The notes beneath the pieces were generated by a model. The model was not told the DNA's origin. It made no database searches and saw only the letters and a list, made by a program, of their open reading frames with translations. A program made the position numbers and the translations under genes. Shown piece after piece: positions 54,086-62,424 of a stretch of 64,000 nucleotides of DNA; the first letter of the stretch is position 1, and every line of letters begins with the position of its first letter. This DNA comes from Kangiellaceae bacterium (GTDB taxonomy: Bacteria > Pseudomonadota > Gammaproteobacteria > Enterobacterales > Kangiellaceae), in assembly GCA_026196875.1 (NCBI GenBank), contig JAPHTP010000113.1:33847-97846 (forward strand). Direction: 5' to 3'.

Positions 54086-55171
54086 TTATTGATAAAGTAA
54101 TTGATAATCATGAAGCATAGAATCAATTGAAAAGGCTGCCTTAGCCTTGTCTTTTGATGCTTGCCCCATTTCCAAACGTAATTTTGACGAATCAATTAAA
54201 ACTTGCAGCTTTTCTGCAAACTGATCGAAATTGTCCCTTTCAAAAGTGAATCCATTTACAGAACTTTCAATTAATTCACTGTTTCCGCCCACGTCTGAAA
54301 CCACGCAAGGAAGACCTGCGCCCATAGCTTCAATGATGCTACAGGATAACCCTTCGCTTTCCGACGCGAGAACAAATATGTCGGAATGCTCCAAAATGTC
54401 GGCCACATCATTTCTATTACCGAGCGCAAAAACGCACTCTTCTAAATTGAGCGCTTTAATTTTTCTGCTAATTTTTTCCAGGTCTGGACCATCACCAACA
54501 AAGTACAAACTAATTGGTGTATTTCTAAGGAGTTCAGCCATTGCTTCGAGTTGTTGATTTTGCCGCTTAAGCGGAATCATCCGTCCGACTGTGACAATAC
54601 GTATCTTTTGACCGTCATCGAAACTCGACAAGGGATCGCTGAGATCCTTGGAATTACAAGTTATATCGATCCCATTATGAACATTTTTAATGGTTCGAGC
54701 CATTGGAATATAAGACTCATAAAAGCTTTTCATATCGTCAGAAACTGAAACTAACTTGGTTCCAAATAACTGCGCTAGCCGAAGAATAAAGCCCCTGCCT
54801 ACTCTCTCTTTAACTGAGTAAACATCATGAAGCGTTCCAATATGCTTAAGCGAAAACAAGCCTGTTCCTAAGAATGATCCCGTTATTGGTCCATACAAGT
54901 GAGTATGTAATACATCAAAGCCCTGCTGTTTTAAATAACGGGCGAACTTTACTGAAAACATAAAAACTGTAATGAGCGACTTATATTGATCGAGATTCGG
55001 AACAACTCTTTCTTCAATATTATTTTCTCGGCAAGCATTGACTATATAATCGTTACCTAAATGGAACACCACGATTTGATGACCTTGTTGTTGAAGCGCG
55101 ATTGATAAACGCATCAACATAGTTTCAGCGCCACCTACCGCTAAGGTATCGATAAATTGAGCAATTTTCAT
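54086..55171 (-). CDS. Glycosyltransferase family 4 protein
   Basis: This 361-residue GT-B enzyme starts KIAQFIDTLAVGGAETMLMRLS, continues through VHNGID and RIVTVGRMIPLKRQNQQLEAMAEL, and has the donor block FVLASESEGLSCSIIEAMGAGLPCVVSDVGGNSELI. The start overlaps the stop of the upstream glycosyltransferase gene (ATGA). Here the GGAE motif uses GGT GGC GCT, so it has no G tract, in contrast to the neighbour. Confidence 0.92.
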   Translation of the reverse strand: MKIAQFIDTLAVGGAETMLMRLSIALQQQGHQIVVFHLGNDYIVNACRENNIEERVVPNLDQYKSLITVFMFSVKFARYLKQQGFDVLHTHLYGPITGSFLGTGLFSLKHIGTLHDVYSVKERVGRGFILRLAQLFGTKLVSVSDDMKSFYESYIPMARTIKNVHNGIDITCNSKDLSDPLSSFDDGQKIRIVTVGRMIPLKRQNQQLEAMAELLRNTPISLYFVGDGPDLEKISRKIKALNLEECVFALGNRNDVADILEHSDIFVLASESEGLSCSIIEAMGAGLPCVVSDVGGNSELIESSVNGFTFERDNFDQFAEKLQVLIDSSKLRLEMGQASKDKAKAAFSIDSMLHDYQLLYQ

Positions 55172-56340
55172 GATATGCCTTCTATTTTGTCGACAAGCTC
55201 AGGGTGGCAAAAGCCTGTTACATCAGAATAAATTTTTAAAAAACTCTTTGCGTTTTGTGAGGCGGAATAATGAGAAACTACTCTTTGCACGGCATTTTGG
55301 GCTTTTTCAAGCGTTTGTTCCCTATTTTCAATTGCTTCTGTAATGGTTGAGGCAAAAGCATCAGCGCTTAAGTTTTCAACTAAAGTGCCGCAGCCTCCCT
55401 GTTCTAAAACGTGAGGTATTGCTCCTACTGATGAGCAAATTACCGGTGTCCCTAAAAACATACTTTCCAATAGTGTCATGGGAAGGCCTTCGTGCTCTGA
55501 TGTCATCAGAAGCAGGTCCAGGTCTGCTATTTTTTTATGGATATCTGAGCCTGAACAGTGGCCGTGAAATCTAATGTTTTCCGATACTTGTAAGTCTGCT
55601 GCTTGGCTCTCTAGTTGATGCTTCAAGGGACCGTCCCCAAAAATGTCGAAAATAACATTTCGTTGAGGAAGGGACTTTAAAATAATCGCGGCTGATTGAA
55701 TGAATCGATCGACTCTCTTGACTGGGACAAGCCTACCCACAATGCCAATATTGATGGTTTCATTGTTAAGGCGTAAAAGCGGGGAGTGTTTAAATTTATC
55801 AAGCGCTTCGATATCAATGCCATTTTCAACGACCACAATTTTATCTTTGGGAAACTCTCCATGTAGATAGCCTGTTAATTCGTGCGACACGGAAACTACT
55901 TTTTGTTGTAGTAGACGACCTGACCAACGATTTAACCAGTGAATAAATTTTTTATGGGGTTTGGCCCAACTGGCGATATGTTCTGGCGCGCCGTGCACGG
56001 AACGTATACTGCGAACATTGTTCACCTTGGCTGCAAGCGCTCCAATGATATTTTCTTTATCCCTATGAGTGTGAACGAGGTGGGGGTTGATATTTTTTAG
56101 CAGTTGCTTCAATTGCGAGAAAATCTGCGCGGCGGACAGCTGCCCTTCATCTAATAAGTGAACCTCAATACCTTCGGCTTTAAGCTTCTGGTACAATTCT
56201 CCCCCGTTTAGCAGCACTACTGTTAGTTGAACTTGCGAAAAATCTTTGAGGCATTTACAAAGAGAATAGAGTTGCGCTTCAGCCCCCCCCCATAAGTCAC
56301 CGGATGCAAACTGAACAACTTTTAATTTACCGGAAGTCAT
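55168..56340 (-). CDS. Glycosyltransferase family 4 protein with G9 tract in its 5' end
   Basis: This protein of about 390 residues begins with SGKLKVVQFASGDLWGGAEAQLYSL and has IGIVGRLVPVKRVDRFIQSAAI and LLMTSEHEGLPMTLLESMFLGTPVICSSVGAIPHVL, normal GT4 motifs. Codons 17-20 (Trp-Gly-Gly-Ala) are written with nine G in a row (complement of 56283-56291), which could slip and switch the gene on or off. I chose ATG 56340, overlapping the previous stop as ATGA; an upstream ATG at 56358 is possible and adds six residues. The last codons carry a CTGAGCTTGTCGA element that looks like an intruded repeat. Confidence 0.9.
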   Translation of the reverse strand: MTSGKLKVVQFASGDLWGGAEAQLYSLCKCLKDFSQVQLTVVLLNGGELYQKLKAEGIEVHLLDEGQLSAAQIFSQLKQLLKNINPHLVHTHRDKENIIGALAAKVNNVRSIRSVHGAPEHIASWAKPHKKFIHWLNRWSGRLLQQKVVSVSHELTGYLHGEFPKDKIVVVENGIDIEALDKFKHSPLLRLNNETINIGIVGRLVPVKRVDRFIQSAAIILKSLPQRNVIFDIFGDGPLKHQLESQAADLQVSENIRFHGHCSGSDIHKKIADLDLLLMTSEHEGLPMTLLESMFLGTPVICSSVGAIPHVLEQGGCGTLVENLSADAFASTITEAIENREQTLEKAQNAVQRVVSHYSASQNAKSFLKIYSDVTGFCHPELVDKIEGIS

Positions 56341-57485
56341 CTTTTGGAAGGTTCCCATTTGGTAATTCGCTTGCCAAATGCGAACATCAAAGATGCTTGC
56401 AAAATTGCAAGATTTACCTGAATGAAAAAGAAACTCAGCTTAACTGGAGTAAAAGATTGGGAGGACTTAAACAGCCAGCCCATAAGCGCCAACAAATACA
56501 AACCCAACTGCCCAATTAGAGTCAGCATGTAAAACCAGCCTTGCTCGAGAAGGATAATGTTCAAGCCTAGGCTGAGTAATAAAAACCATGGCACGAGCCA
56601 GCGCATTAGTTTATGGCTGATGACTTGGAAACTAAATGATCCATACTTAAAGGGATTCATAACTTCGGATCTACTGAATAAGGCCGCCATGCCACGAATG
56701 ACGGTTCTAACTTTGCGTTGAAATTCTTTGTTGCTACTTTTAATGTCGGGGTAAAATCCGAGAAGCTTTGGATCTGATACCGCTCGGAAGCCCAAGCTGA
56801 CTGAATTGAGTGCGGTGTTAAAGTCGCTTGGTACAGAAATATCCCAGGAATCGCAGACTGATTTTCTTGCCGCAAAAAATGAACCGCTTAAGCCAACCAA
56901 GCTTTTGAAGCGGCTCTCTAGTCCACGTAACCACATTTCATATTTTACATATGCCCCTTCGCCGACAACTTCACCTGTTTGACTAATAAATCGGTCTTCG
57001 CTAGAAATTGCACCTATTTCGGGATCCAGAAATACATCAGCAATTCGGCGCAGTGCATGTTGTTCGATCTGAGTGGAAACATCAGAGAAAACAATGATGT
57101 TTCCTTTAGCTGCCTGTATGGCACATTTTTGCGCATTTTCTTTACCAAGCCTATCAATTACCTCGACGAGTTTAACGCCTTTGTCCGCATAGGATTTGAC
57201 TATTGAGTTGGTATCATCCGTTGAGCCATCGGAAGCAACAATAATTTCCAATTTATCTCGTGGATATTCACTTAGGAGCGTGTTTTCTATCTTTTTAGCA
57301 ATAGAGGTTTGTTCATTGTAAGCAGTGATTATAAAACTCATTGATGGGGCTTCAGACTGCTCGGGCGCCGTGAACTTATCTGGGGATCTTTTTAACTTTA
57401 ACAGTAAGAGCAGAACAGCGGGGTATAAAAAATAACTATAGATCGCCCCTATTAAGCCAACCAAAAATAAGCTTTCCTGCAACAT
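56337..57485 (-). CDS. Membrane glycosyltransferase family 2 protein
   Basis: This 382-residue enzyme has an N-terminal helix (about 6-26), a GT-A domain (about 45-275) starting PSMSFIITAYNEQTSIAKKIENTLLS, with IVASDGSTDDT as donor/metal site and VVFSDVSTQIEQHAL-like acceptor region, and three C-terminal helices (about 300-370). This layout is that of processive or lipid-acceptor GT2 enzymes of EPS loci. It is the first gene of a minus-strand set of glycosyltransferases that ends with the MBOAT pair. Confidence 0.9.
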   Translation of the reverse strand: MLQESLFLVGLIGAIYSYFLYPAVLLLLLKLKRSPDKFTAPEQSEAPSMSFIITAYNEQTSIAKKIENTLLSEYPRDKLEIIVASDGSTDDTNSIVKSYADKGVKLVEVIDRLGKENAQKCAIQAAKGNIIVFSDVSTQIEQHALRRIADVFLDPEIGAISSEDRFISQTGEVVGEGAYVKYEMWLRGLESRFKSLVGLSGSFFAARKSVCDSWDISVPSDFNTALNSVSLGFRAVSDPKLLGFYPDIKSSNKEFQRKVRTVIRGMAALFSRSEVMNPFKYGSFSFQVISHKLMRWLVPWFLLLSLGLNIILLEQGWFYMLTLIGQLGLYLLALMGWLFKSSQSFTPVKLSFFFIQVNLAILQASLMFAFGKRITKWEPSKR

Positions 57486-57756
57486 AATTTAACCGTCTAT
57501 CCTGTAACGTGCTTTAAGATTTGAGCGAGACGCAAGTTTAAGTCAATAACGTTAAAAAGTATAGGGTTATCGAGGTGTGAATTTTTAACGAGACAAGCCG
57601 ATTTTTAAGTGACTACTTGTTATAAAACAAGGTGTTAGTCCTGTCTCAAAACTAAGAGCAAAATAACTAGCTTGCGGCTGGATTGATGTGCAGAATGTTA
57701 CGGCCGAGCATGGGTTATTGTTAATCGTTAGGAATTCATATAGGATATTTGGCTCC

Positions 57757-57762
57757 TATAAT
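57757..57762 (+). promoter_or_regulatory. Candidate -10 box before the methyltransferase-like lipoprotein gene
   Basis: TATAAT lies 21 bases before the ATG at 57783, in the divergent spacer from the GT2 gene. No clear -35 box is seen. The transcript leader would be very short. Confidence 0.35.
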
Positions 57763-57782
57763 GGAGTACAGGTATAACAAAA

Positions 57783-58541
57783 ATGAATTCACTTAAATAT
57801 GCGTTACTTGCTTTAACCTTGGCAATAACAGGTTGCGAAAAAGCCCCGGTTGTCCCCAAAAATGACTACGAAAAGGCTGTCTATAACGAGCATCGGCCAG
57901 ATGCGGATCGGGACCAGGATGAGCGTCGCAAGCCGGCGGCTATATTAGAGTTTTCTCGGGTAAAACCTGGAATGAAAGTCGCAGATTTTCAAGCTGGTGG
58001 CGGATACTACAGTGATGTTTTTTCACACTATTTGGGGGAGAAAGGAAAGGTTTTCCTTCATAATGTACCTAAGAAAGCTAGCCGGGATGATATAAAAGCG
58101 AAAGTAAAAAAACGATTAGCTAACAACCCGCTGAAAAATATCGAATCTGTACAAGGCGAGTTAAATGATTTTGTTTTTCCTGCAAAAGTAGACTTAGTTC
58201 TTTTATCAAAAGTATTTCACGATCTCTATGTTCCTGAAAAAACTAGTGAGAGAGAGCAAACCATTGAGGCTTTTTTCAATCAATTGAAAGCTAACCTAGA
58301 TGATTCTGGAAAAGTACTCTTAATCGACCATTCTGCGCCATCAGATTCAGGTATATCAATAACTTCAAAAACTCACCGAATCGATCCTAAATTTGTCATT
58401 GAAGTATTCAGGCAACAGGGATTTAATCTAGTTGCTCAGTCTGATGCTTTGTCAGTTGCTTATGATGACAAAACTTTGAATATTTGGGATAGCAAAGTTA
58501 GAAATAATACTGACAGATTTATCCTACTATTCGAAAAATAA
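57783..58541 (+). CDS. Lipoprotein with class I methyltransferase-like domain
   Basis: This 252-residue protein has a lipoprotein signal (lipobox ITGC at residues about 15-18) followed by a Rossmann methyltransferase-like domain: DQDERRKPAAILEFSRVKPGMKVADFQAGGGYYSDVF (motif I-like), DLVLLSKVFHDLY, and LDDSGKVLLIDHSAP. Several proteobacteria have such exported methyltransferase-fold proteins of unknown function. SAM is not normally present in the periplasm, so a non-SAM or cryptic role is likely; that is inference. The gene is a separate unit with its own promoter between the two parts of the EPS locus. Confidence 0.8.
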   Translation: MNSLKYALLALTLAITGCEKAPVVPKNDYEKAVYNEHRPDADRDQDERRKPAAILEFSRVKPGMKVADFQAGGGYYSDVFSHYLGEKGKVFLHNVPKKASRDDIKAKVKKRLANNPLKNIESVQGELNDFVFPAKVDLVLLSKVFHDLYVPEKTSEREQTIEAFFNQLKANLDDSGKVLLIDHSAPSDSGISITSKTHRIDPKFVIEVFRQQGFNLVAQSDALSVAYDDKTLNIWDSKVRNNTDRFILLFEK

Positions 58542-58587
58542 TCGTTTAAGAACTTTCCTCCTAGATAAAGGCACACTAAGTAAGAAT

Positions 58588-59724
58588 ATGCATCAAGGAT
58601 ACATTAAGGGGCTTGACGGCCTGAGGGCCGTCGCTATCTTGTTGGTAATGTTTGGGCATATATCTTCAAGTCTCAATTGGCCTGTAGAGTCTACATTTCA
58701 AAAGCCGTTCAATTTATTAACCAATATGGGCTGGGTCGGGGTACAGTTATTCTTTGTCCTTTCAGGGTTTTTAATAACTCAAATTCTAATTAAAGATCGA
58801 GCCAAACCGAACTACTTTAAGAATTTTTATATTCGGCGTAGTCTTCGAATTTTTCCAATTTATTATCTAACGTTACTGTTTTTTCTCGTCTTAATTCCCT
58901 TGACTGTTGGCACACCTGATTGGCTAGGAAAGTCTGCGGATGATCAGCTTTGGTTTTGGACTTATTTACAAAATTGGAATAGACCTTTCTCGGATCATGG
59001 GGCGCTAGCTCCTTTGTGGTCACTGGCAATTGAGGAGCAGTATTATTTAGTATGGCCCTTGCTGGTTTTTATGTTTCAGAATAGAACACTGAAAATAATA
59101 TGCTTTTTCATGATTTTTTCAGCGCCTATTTTCCGCTTTTTTCTTTTTAATTATTTACCAAACTACATTGAGGGGGAGAACATCGCTAAGGCAACGGCCT
59201 ACAATTTTACAATTGCTCGTTGGGATGCAATAGCTGTTGGCTCTCTGATCGGGATCTTGGTAAAAGAGGGAAAAGCTCAAATTCTTCAATCTATTGCCAA
59301 GTATGGAATTATTATTTTATCGATAGTCATTCTAGCGCAAATCGCGTTGCTCAGTAATTTTACCTCAGTAGCATCGGGAGTCGGCCTCTTAAATCAAACC
59401 ACAGCTGCTTTATTTTTTGGGTGTGTGATCATCATTGTATATCGTAGCGCGGGTTCAAATATTTCTCTCCGGATGTTGGAAATGGCCCCGATGAAGTCAA
59501 TTGGAAAAATAAGCTATAGCATGTACTTGTTTCACTTACCTTTAACTGTGGTTTGGTTAAATTATTGGAGTGTTTCTTTTGAGACAACCTCAGCGTTAAA
59601 AACACTTCTAATCGTTTTTTTCCATTATATCACTTTGGTTTTAATTACTTATGGATTGGCGCTTATATCCTGGAAAGTATTTGAACACCCTATTTTGCGT
59701 TATAAAGATAGATTCAATAACTAG
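58588..59724 (+). CDS. Acyltransferase-3 family membrane protein (OafA-like, second copy)
   Basis: This 378-residue protein is the second AT3 enzyme of the locus. It starts YIKGLDGLRAVAILLVMFGHIS with the catalytic His, followed by GWVGVQLFFVLSGFLITQIL, NFYIRRSLRIFPIYYLTLL and PLWSLAIEEQYYLVWPLLVF, with ten or more helices. No C-terminal SGNH domain. It likely O-acetylates a different position of the polysaccharide or LPS than the first copy. Confidence 0.92.
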   Translation: MHQGYIKGLDGLRAVAILLVMFGHISSSLNWPVESTFQKPFNLLTNMGWVGVQLFFVLSGFLITQILIKDRAKPNYFKNFYIRRSLRIFPIYYLTLLFFLVLIPLTVGTPDWLGKSADDQLWFWTYLQNWNRPFSDHGALAPLWSLAIEEQYYLVWPLLVFMFQNRTLKIICFFMIFSAPIFRFFLFNYLPNYIEGENIAKATAYNFTIARWDAIAVGSLIGILVKEGKAQILQSIAKYGIIILSIVILAQIALLSNFTSVASGVGLLNQTTAALFFGCVIIIVYRSAGSNISLRMLEMAPMKSIGKISYSMYLFHLPLTVVWLNYWSVSFETTSALKTLLIVFFHYITLVLITYGLALISWKVFEHPILRYKDRFNN

Positions 59725-59800
59725 AATTGATTGTTTGTGAGGTTTGGCAATAAAGAGCTTTCGATAAGCTCAGCATAACACTAGAAGTTAAAGCAATATT

Positions 59801-60634
59801 TTAAGCGAATTTATCAAGCTTATTTACAACACCGGCACAGTATTTTTGATAAACCTCTTCAACATAAGCTTTATCTATTTTATCCAGTAGATGATACTTA
59901 TTTGGCGCTTTATTCAAGTGCCCAGATTGGTCATCAATCAGATCATCAGAAAACCCTAAAAATTGGGCGAGCTTGTGCTTATTGTTGATAAGTTGTTTAG
60001 TGTTAATTACCAGCAGTTGTTTTGGGGGGATTGTATCCAGTGCAGAAGATACCGAATGAGCCCAATAGTTTAAATATGCTTCTACTGAATAGACGCTGTG
60101 TTCACTTAAAATATTGTCGTGATTAGAATGTGGAAACTGTTCCGGTCGAAAGAATATTCCATGCCAATATTTAATGACTTCTTCACTTTTAGGCGGATAG
60201 TTGATGGTGTGATTCATCATGGAGTCTAACCATGAAATTGGATCTCTAACAGATAACACATATTTTACGTTTGGAAAGGCCCGTAGAAGCAGGTCGTAGC
60301 GATAACCGAGAAAACAGTTCGATTCCAACTCGAGCCAAACACGTCGATCTCTAAGTTGTAACCAATTTACATATTGTTCGTCAGAAACTTTTTTATTGTA
60401 GTGGTCATTTATTAGATGAATTAGTTGAACTCTTTCCGGCTCATGGCTAGCTCTGAAATTTTTATCCAGCAAGCCTGCAACGGAAGTAGTACCTGACTTT
60501 GGCGTACCAATACTGAAAGCATGAAACCTTCGAGAATGAAAAAGTTTCCTCAACGAATTTGGAACGTATTGCTTTAATCTATTCTTTAGTGAGTTGTTTA
60601 AATCATCGTAATGTATCATCAAAACAAAATACAT
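59801..60634 (-). CDS. PAPS-dependent sulfotransferase-like protein
   Basis: This 277-residue protein has the 5'-phosphosulfate loop FSIGTPKSGTTSVAGLL (residues about 41-57) and the 3'-phosphate motif YVLSVRDPISWLDSMMNH, with RVWLELESNCFLG and LLVINTKQL helices typical of the sulfotransferase fold. It should put sulphate from PAPS onto the polysaccharide or a lipid-linked precursor in the cytoplasm. The start overlaps the preceding stop by one base (TAATG), so it is coupled to the hydrolase gene. Confidence 0.85.
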   Translation of the reverse strand: MYFVLMIHYDDLNNSLKNRLKQYVPNSLRKLFHSRRFHAFSIGTPKSGTTSVAGLLDKNFRASHEPERVQLIHLINDHYNKKVSDEQYVNWLQLRDRRVWLELESNCFLGYRYDLLLRAFPNVKYVLSVRDPISWLDSMMNHTINYPPKSEEVIKYWHGIFFRPEQFPHSNHDNILSEHSVYSVEAYLNYWAHSVSSALDTIPPKQLLVINTKQLINNKHKLAQFLGFSDDLIDDQSGHLNKAPNKYHLLDKIDKAYVEEVYQKYCAGVVNKLDKFA

Positions 60635-62421
60635 TATTTGAGATATTTATTCAATATGTGCTTAACGAACTTTTGTATAAAGCGTGACCTACATTGAAAA
60701 TTGGAAAAAGTATGGTCCGCGTTTTCAATATCGTATAAAAACAATTGCTCAGCCTTTATCATCGAATTGACCGTTGACTTGGCATTATCCATTAAGATCT
60801 TTTTACCAGGATCTTTGGAGGCAATAAAGAAGCTTATATGCGTATCGCTATTTCTGTATTGGTTTAGATCTTTCGATAGCTGTGTCTGTTGGGCGATGCC
60901 AAATATTCTTGCCACACTGAAGAATAAGCTTGCAAGCTTTTTCCAGAGTAAACGAATAACAAATTTGAAAATATAACCCAAATTACCTCTTTTACTAAAT
61001 AATTGTTTCCACTTGGAAGGGTCGAGCAAACTCTTTCTGTATTGCTCAGAATCTTTTGCCATTTCTTGTTCTTTGCTGTTGTCTTGAAAGTTATGGGGCC
61101 TTCGATAAAACGCTAGTGGATTTATCATAATTACTTCGTTTATTCGCTTATCATGTTCTAACTCTATAGCGGCATGAAAAACATTGTGAGCTCCTGAACA
61201 TAAACCAGCTAAGACAAACTTGTCATACTCAAAATGTGACTGGAGGTGATTGATAATATCTTCTATGTCAGCGGTAGAGTCATGTGGGTAAGGGTGATTT
61301 TCATCGACAGGCAACCCCATAACACTTTCTCCAAGATTGCGTAAATCAAATCTGAAGCTTGCAATTCCAGCTTTACCCAATTCTCGAGCAAGTTCGACAT
61401 AGAGTCGATTGGGGCCGACTCGATGGACGCTCCCTGAATTGGCCAACACAACCAAAGGAATTGGTTTATCTTGAGTAGCTTTAGGAGTTGTTAGTATACC
61501 GATAAGATTGGAACCGATGGGATAGCAAATCCTTTCATAAGAATTTGCTGAGGGATGAAATGCTACTTGTTTGAAATCTTTAGTTTGAATTTCGAAGTCG
61601 CTGTGAGCTGTGTTTTGAGGCTTTATCCAATTGACAACTTTTTCTATGGTATCAAATGGGATCTTGGTTTCTTGGGGCTCTGCCATCATGTCTGCATAAC
61701 CTTCCATCAGGTAGTGCTCACATGAAGTACGGGTTTCTTTATTGCTAATGGCTCTTAATAGCTTTTGATCCGTTTTTAAATCACTTCTTTCAATTAATAA
61801 AACATTATTAATGTTCGAGTATTCCATCTTGAGCAAGTTGATCTGGCCTAGGCTCTCAGCTGTCTCGTTCGACAAGATGAATCCGCCACTGTCGATGAAA
61901 TCTTGATCTGTCCCTTCGCTATGTGCGGCCAATTTTTCCAGCGCCATCATTTCACGTACATAGGCTCGGCCTTTTACACAAGGAGACCATAGAATTAATT
62001 TATCTATTGGTGATTGCTCTGTATAAAGTGCCGCTAATGTGGCGCCAAGACGAACCCCGATCAAACACACTTGAGTTACACCGGTAGCTTGCTTCAATTG
62101 ATTTATTGTGGAGCCAATATTTTGCTGAATCTTTTCAACTCTACCTATCGCTCTCAAATCTGCATCAGAATCGCCGCTTCCATGGTAGTCAAAGCGAATT
62201 GTGGGAATGCCAGCAGATGCAAGCCTGTCAGCCAGGTGTCGCAGAGTTCTATGCGAATGGGTGTATTCGAAGCCCAGGGGGCTGCAAATTACTACACCAA
62301 TTTGATTATGCCGTTGCTCAGATGAGACGTGCAGGCAGCAGTAAACGGGTGTTGACTCACTATCGAGCCAAAATGGAATTCTTTGACAATTGGTTTTCGA
62401 TGGGTCTACCGTACCTGACAT
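60634..62421 (-). CDS. Tandem alpha/beta-hydrolase protein related to XrtA-associated hydrolases
   Basis: This 595-residue protein contains two alpha/beta-hydrolase domains. The first (about 10-270) has GVVICSPLGFEYTHSHRTLRHLADRLASAGIPTIRFDYHGSGDS, as in the exosortase A-associated hydrolases; but its nucleophile elbow is GVRLG, with Arg124 where Ser is expected. The second (about 300-590) has PLVVLANSGSVHRVGPNRLYVELARELG and FRFDLRNLGES, and its elbow is GLCSG with Cys408 in the nucleophile position. Thus the first half is probably inactive and the second may use cysteine. It may move acyl groups with the ACP at the other end of the locus. It looks like a fusion of two neighbouring hydrolase genes. 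Confidence 0.82.
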   Translation of the reverse strand: MSGTVDPSKTNCQRIPFWLDSESTPVYCCLHVSSEQRHNQIGVVICSPLGFEYTHSHRTLRHLADRLASAGIPTIRFDYHGSGDSDADLRAIGRVEKIQQNIGSTINQLKQATGVTQVCLIGVRLGATLAALYTEQSPIDKLILWSPCVKGRAYVREMMALEKLAAHSEGTDQDFIDSGGFILSNETAESLGQINLLKMEYSNINNVLLIERSDLKTDQKLLRAISNKETRTSCEHYLMEGYADMMAEPQETKIPFDTIEKVVNWIKPQNTAHSDFEIQTKDFKQVAFHPSANSYERICYPIGSNLIGILTTPKATQDKPIPLVVLANSGSVHRVGPNRLYVELARELGKAGIASFRFDLRNLGESVMGLPVDENHPYPHDSTADIEDIINHLQSHFEYDKFVLAGLCSGAHNVFHAAIELEHDKRINEVIMINPLAFYRRPHNFQDNSKEQEMAKDSEQYRKSLLDPSKWKQLFSKRGNLGYIFKFVIRLLWKKLASLFFSVARIFGIAQQTQLSKDLNQYRNSDTHISFFIASKDPGKKILMDNAKSTVNSMIKAEQLFLYDIENADHTFSNFQCRSRFIQKFVKHILNKYLK

Positions 62422-62424
62422 AAA

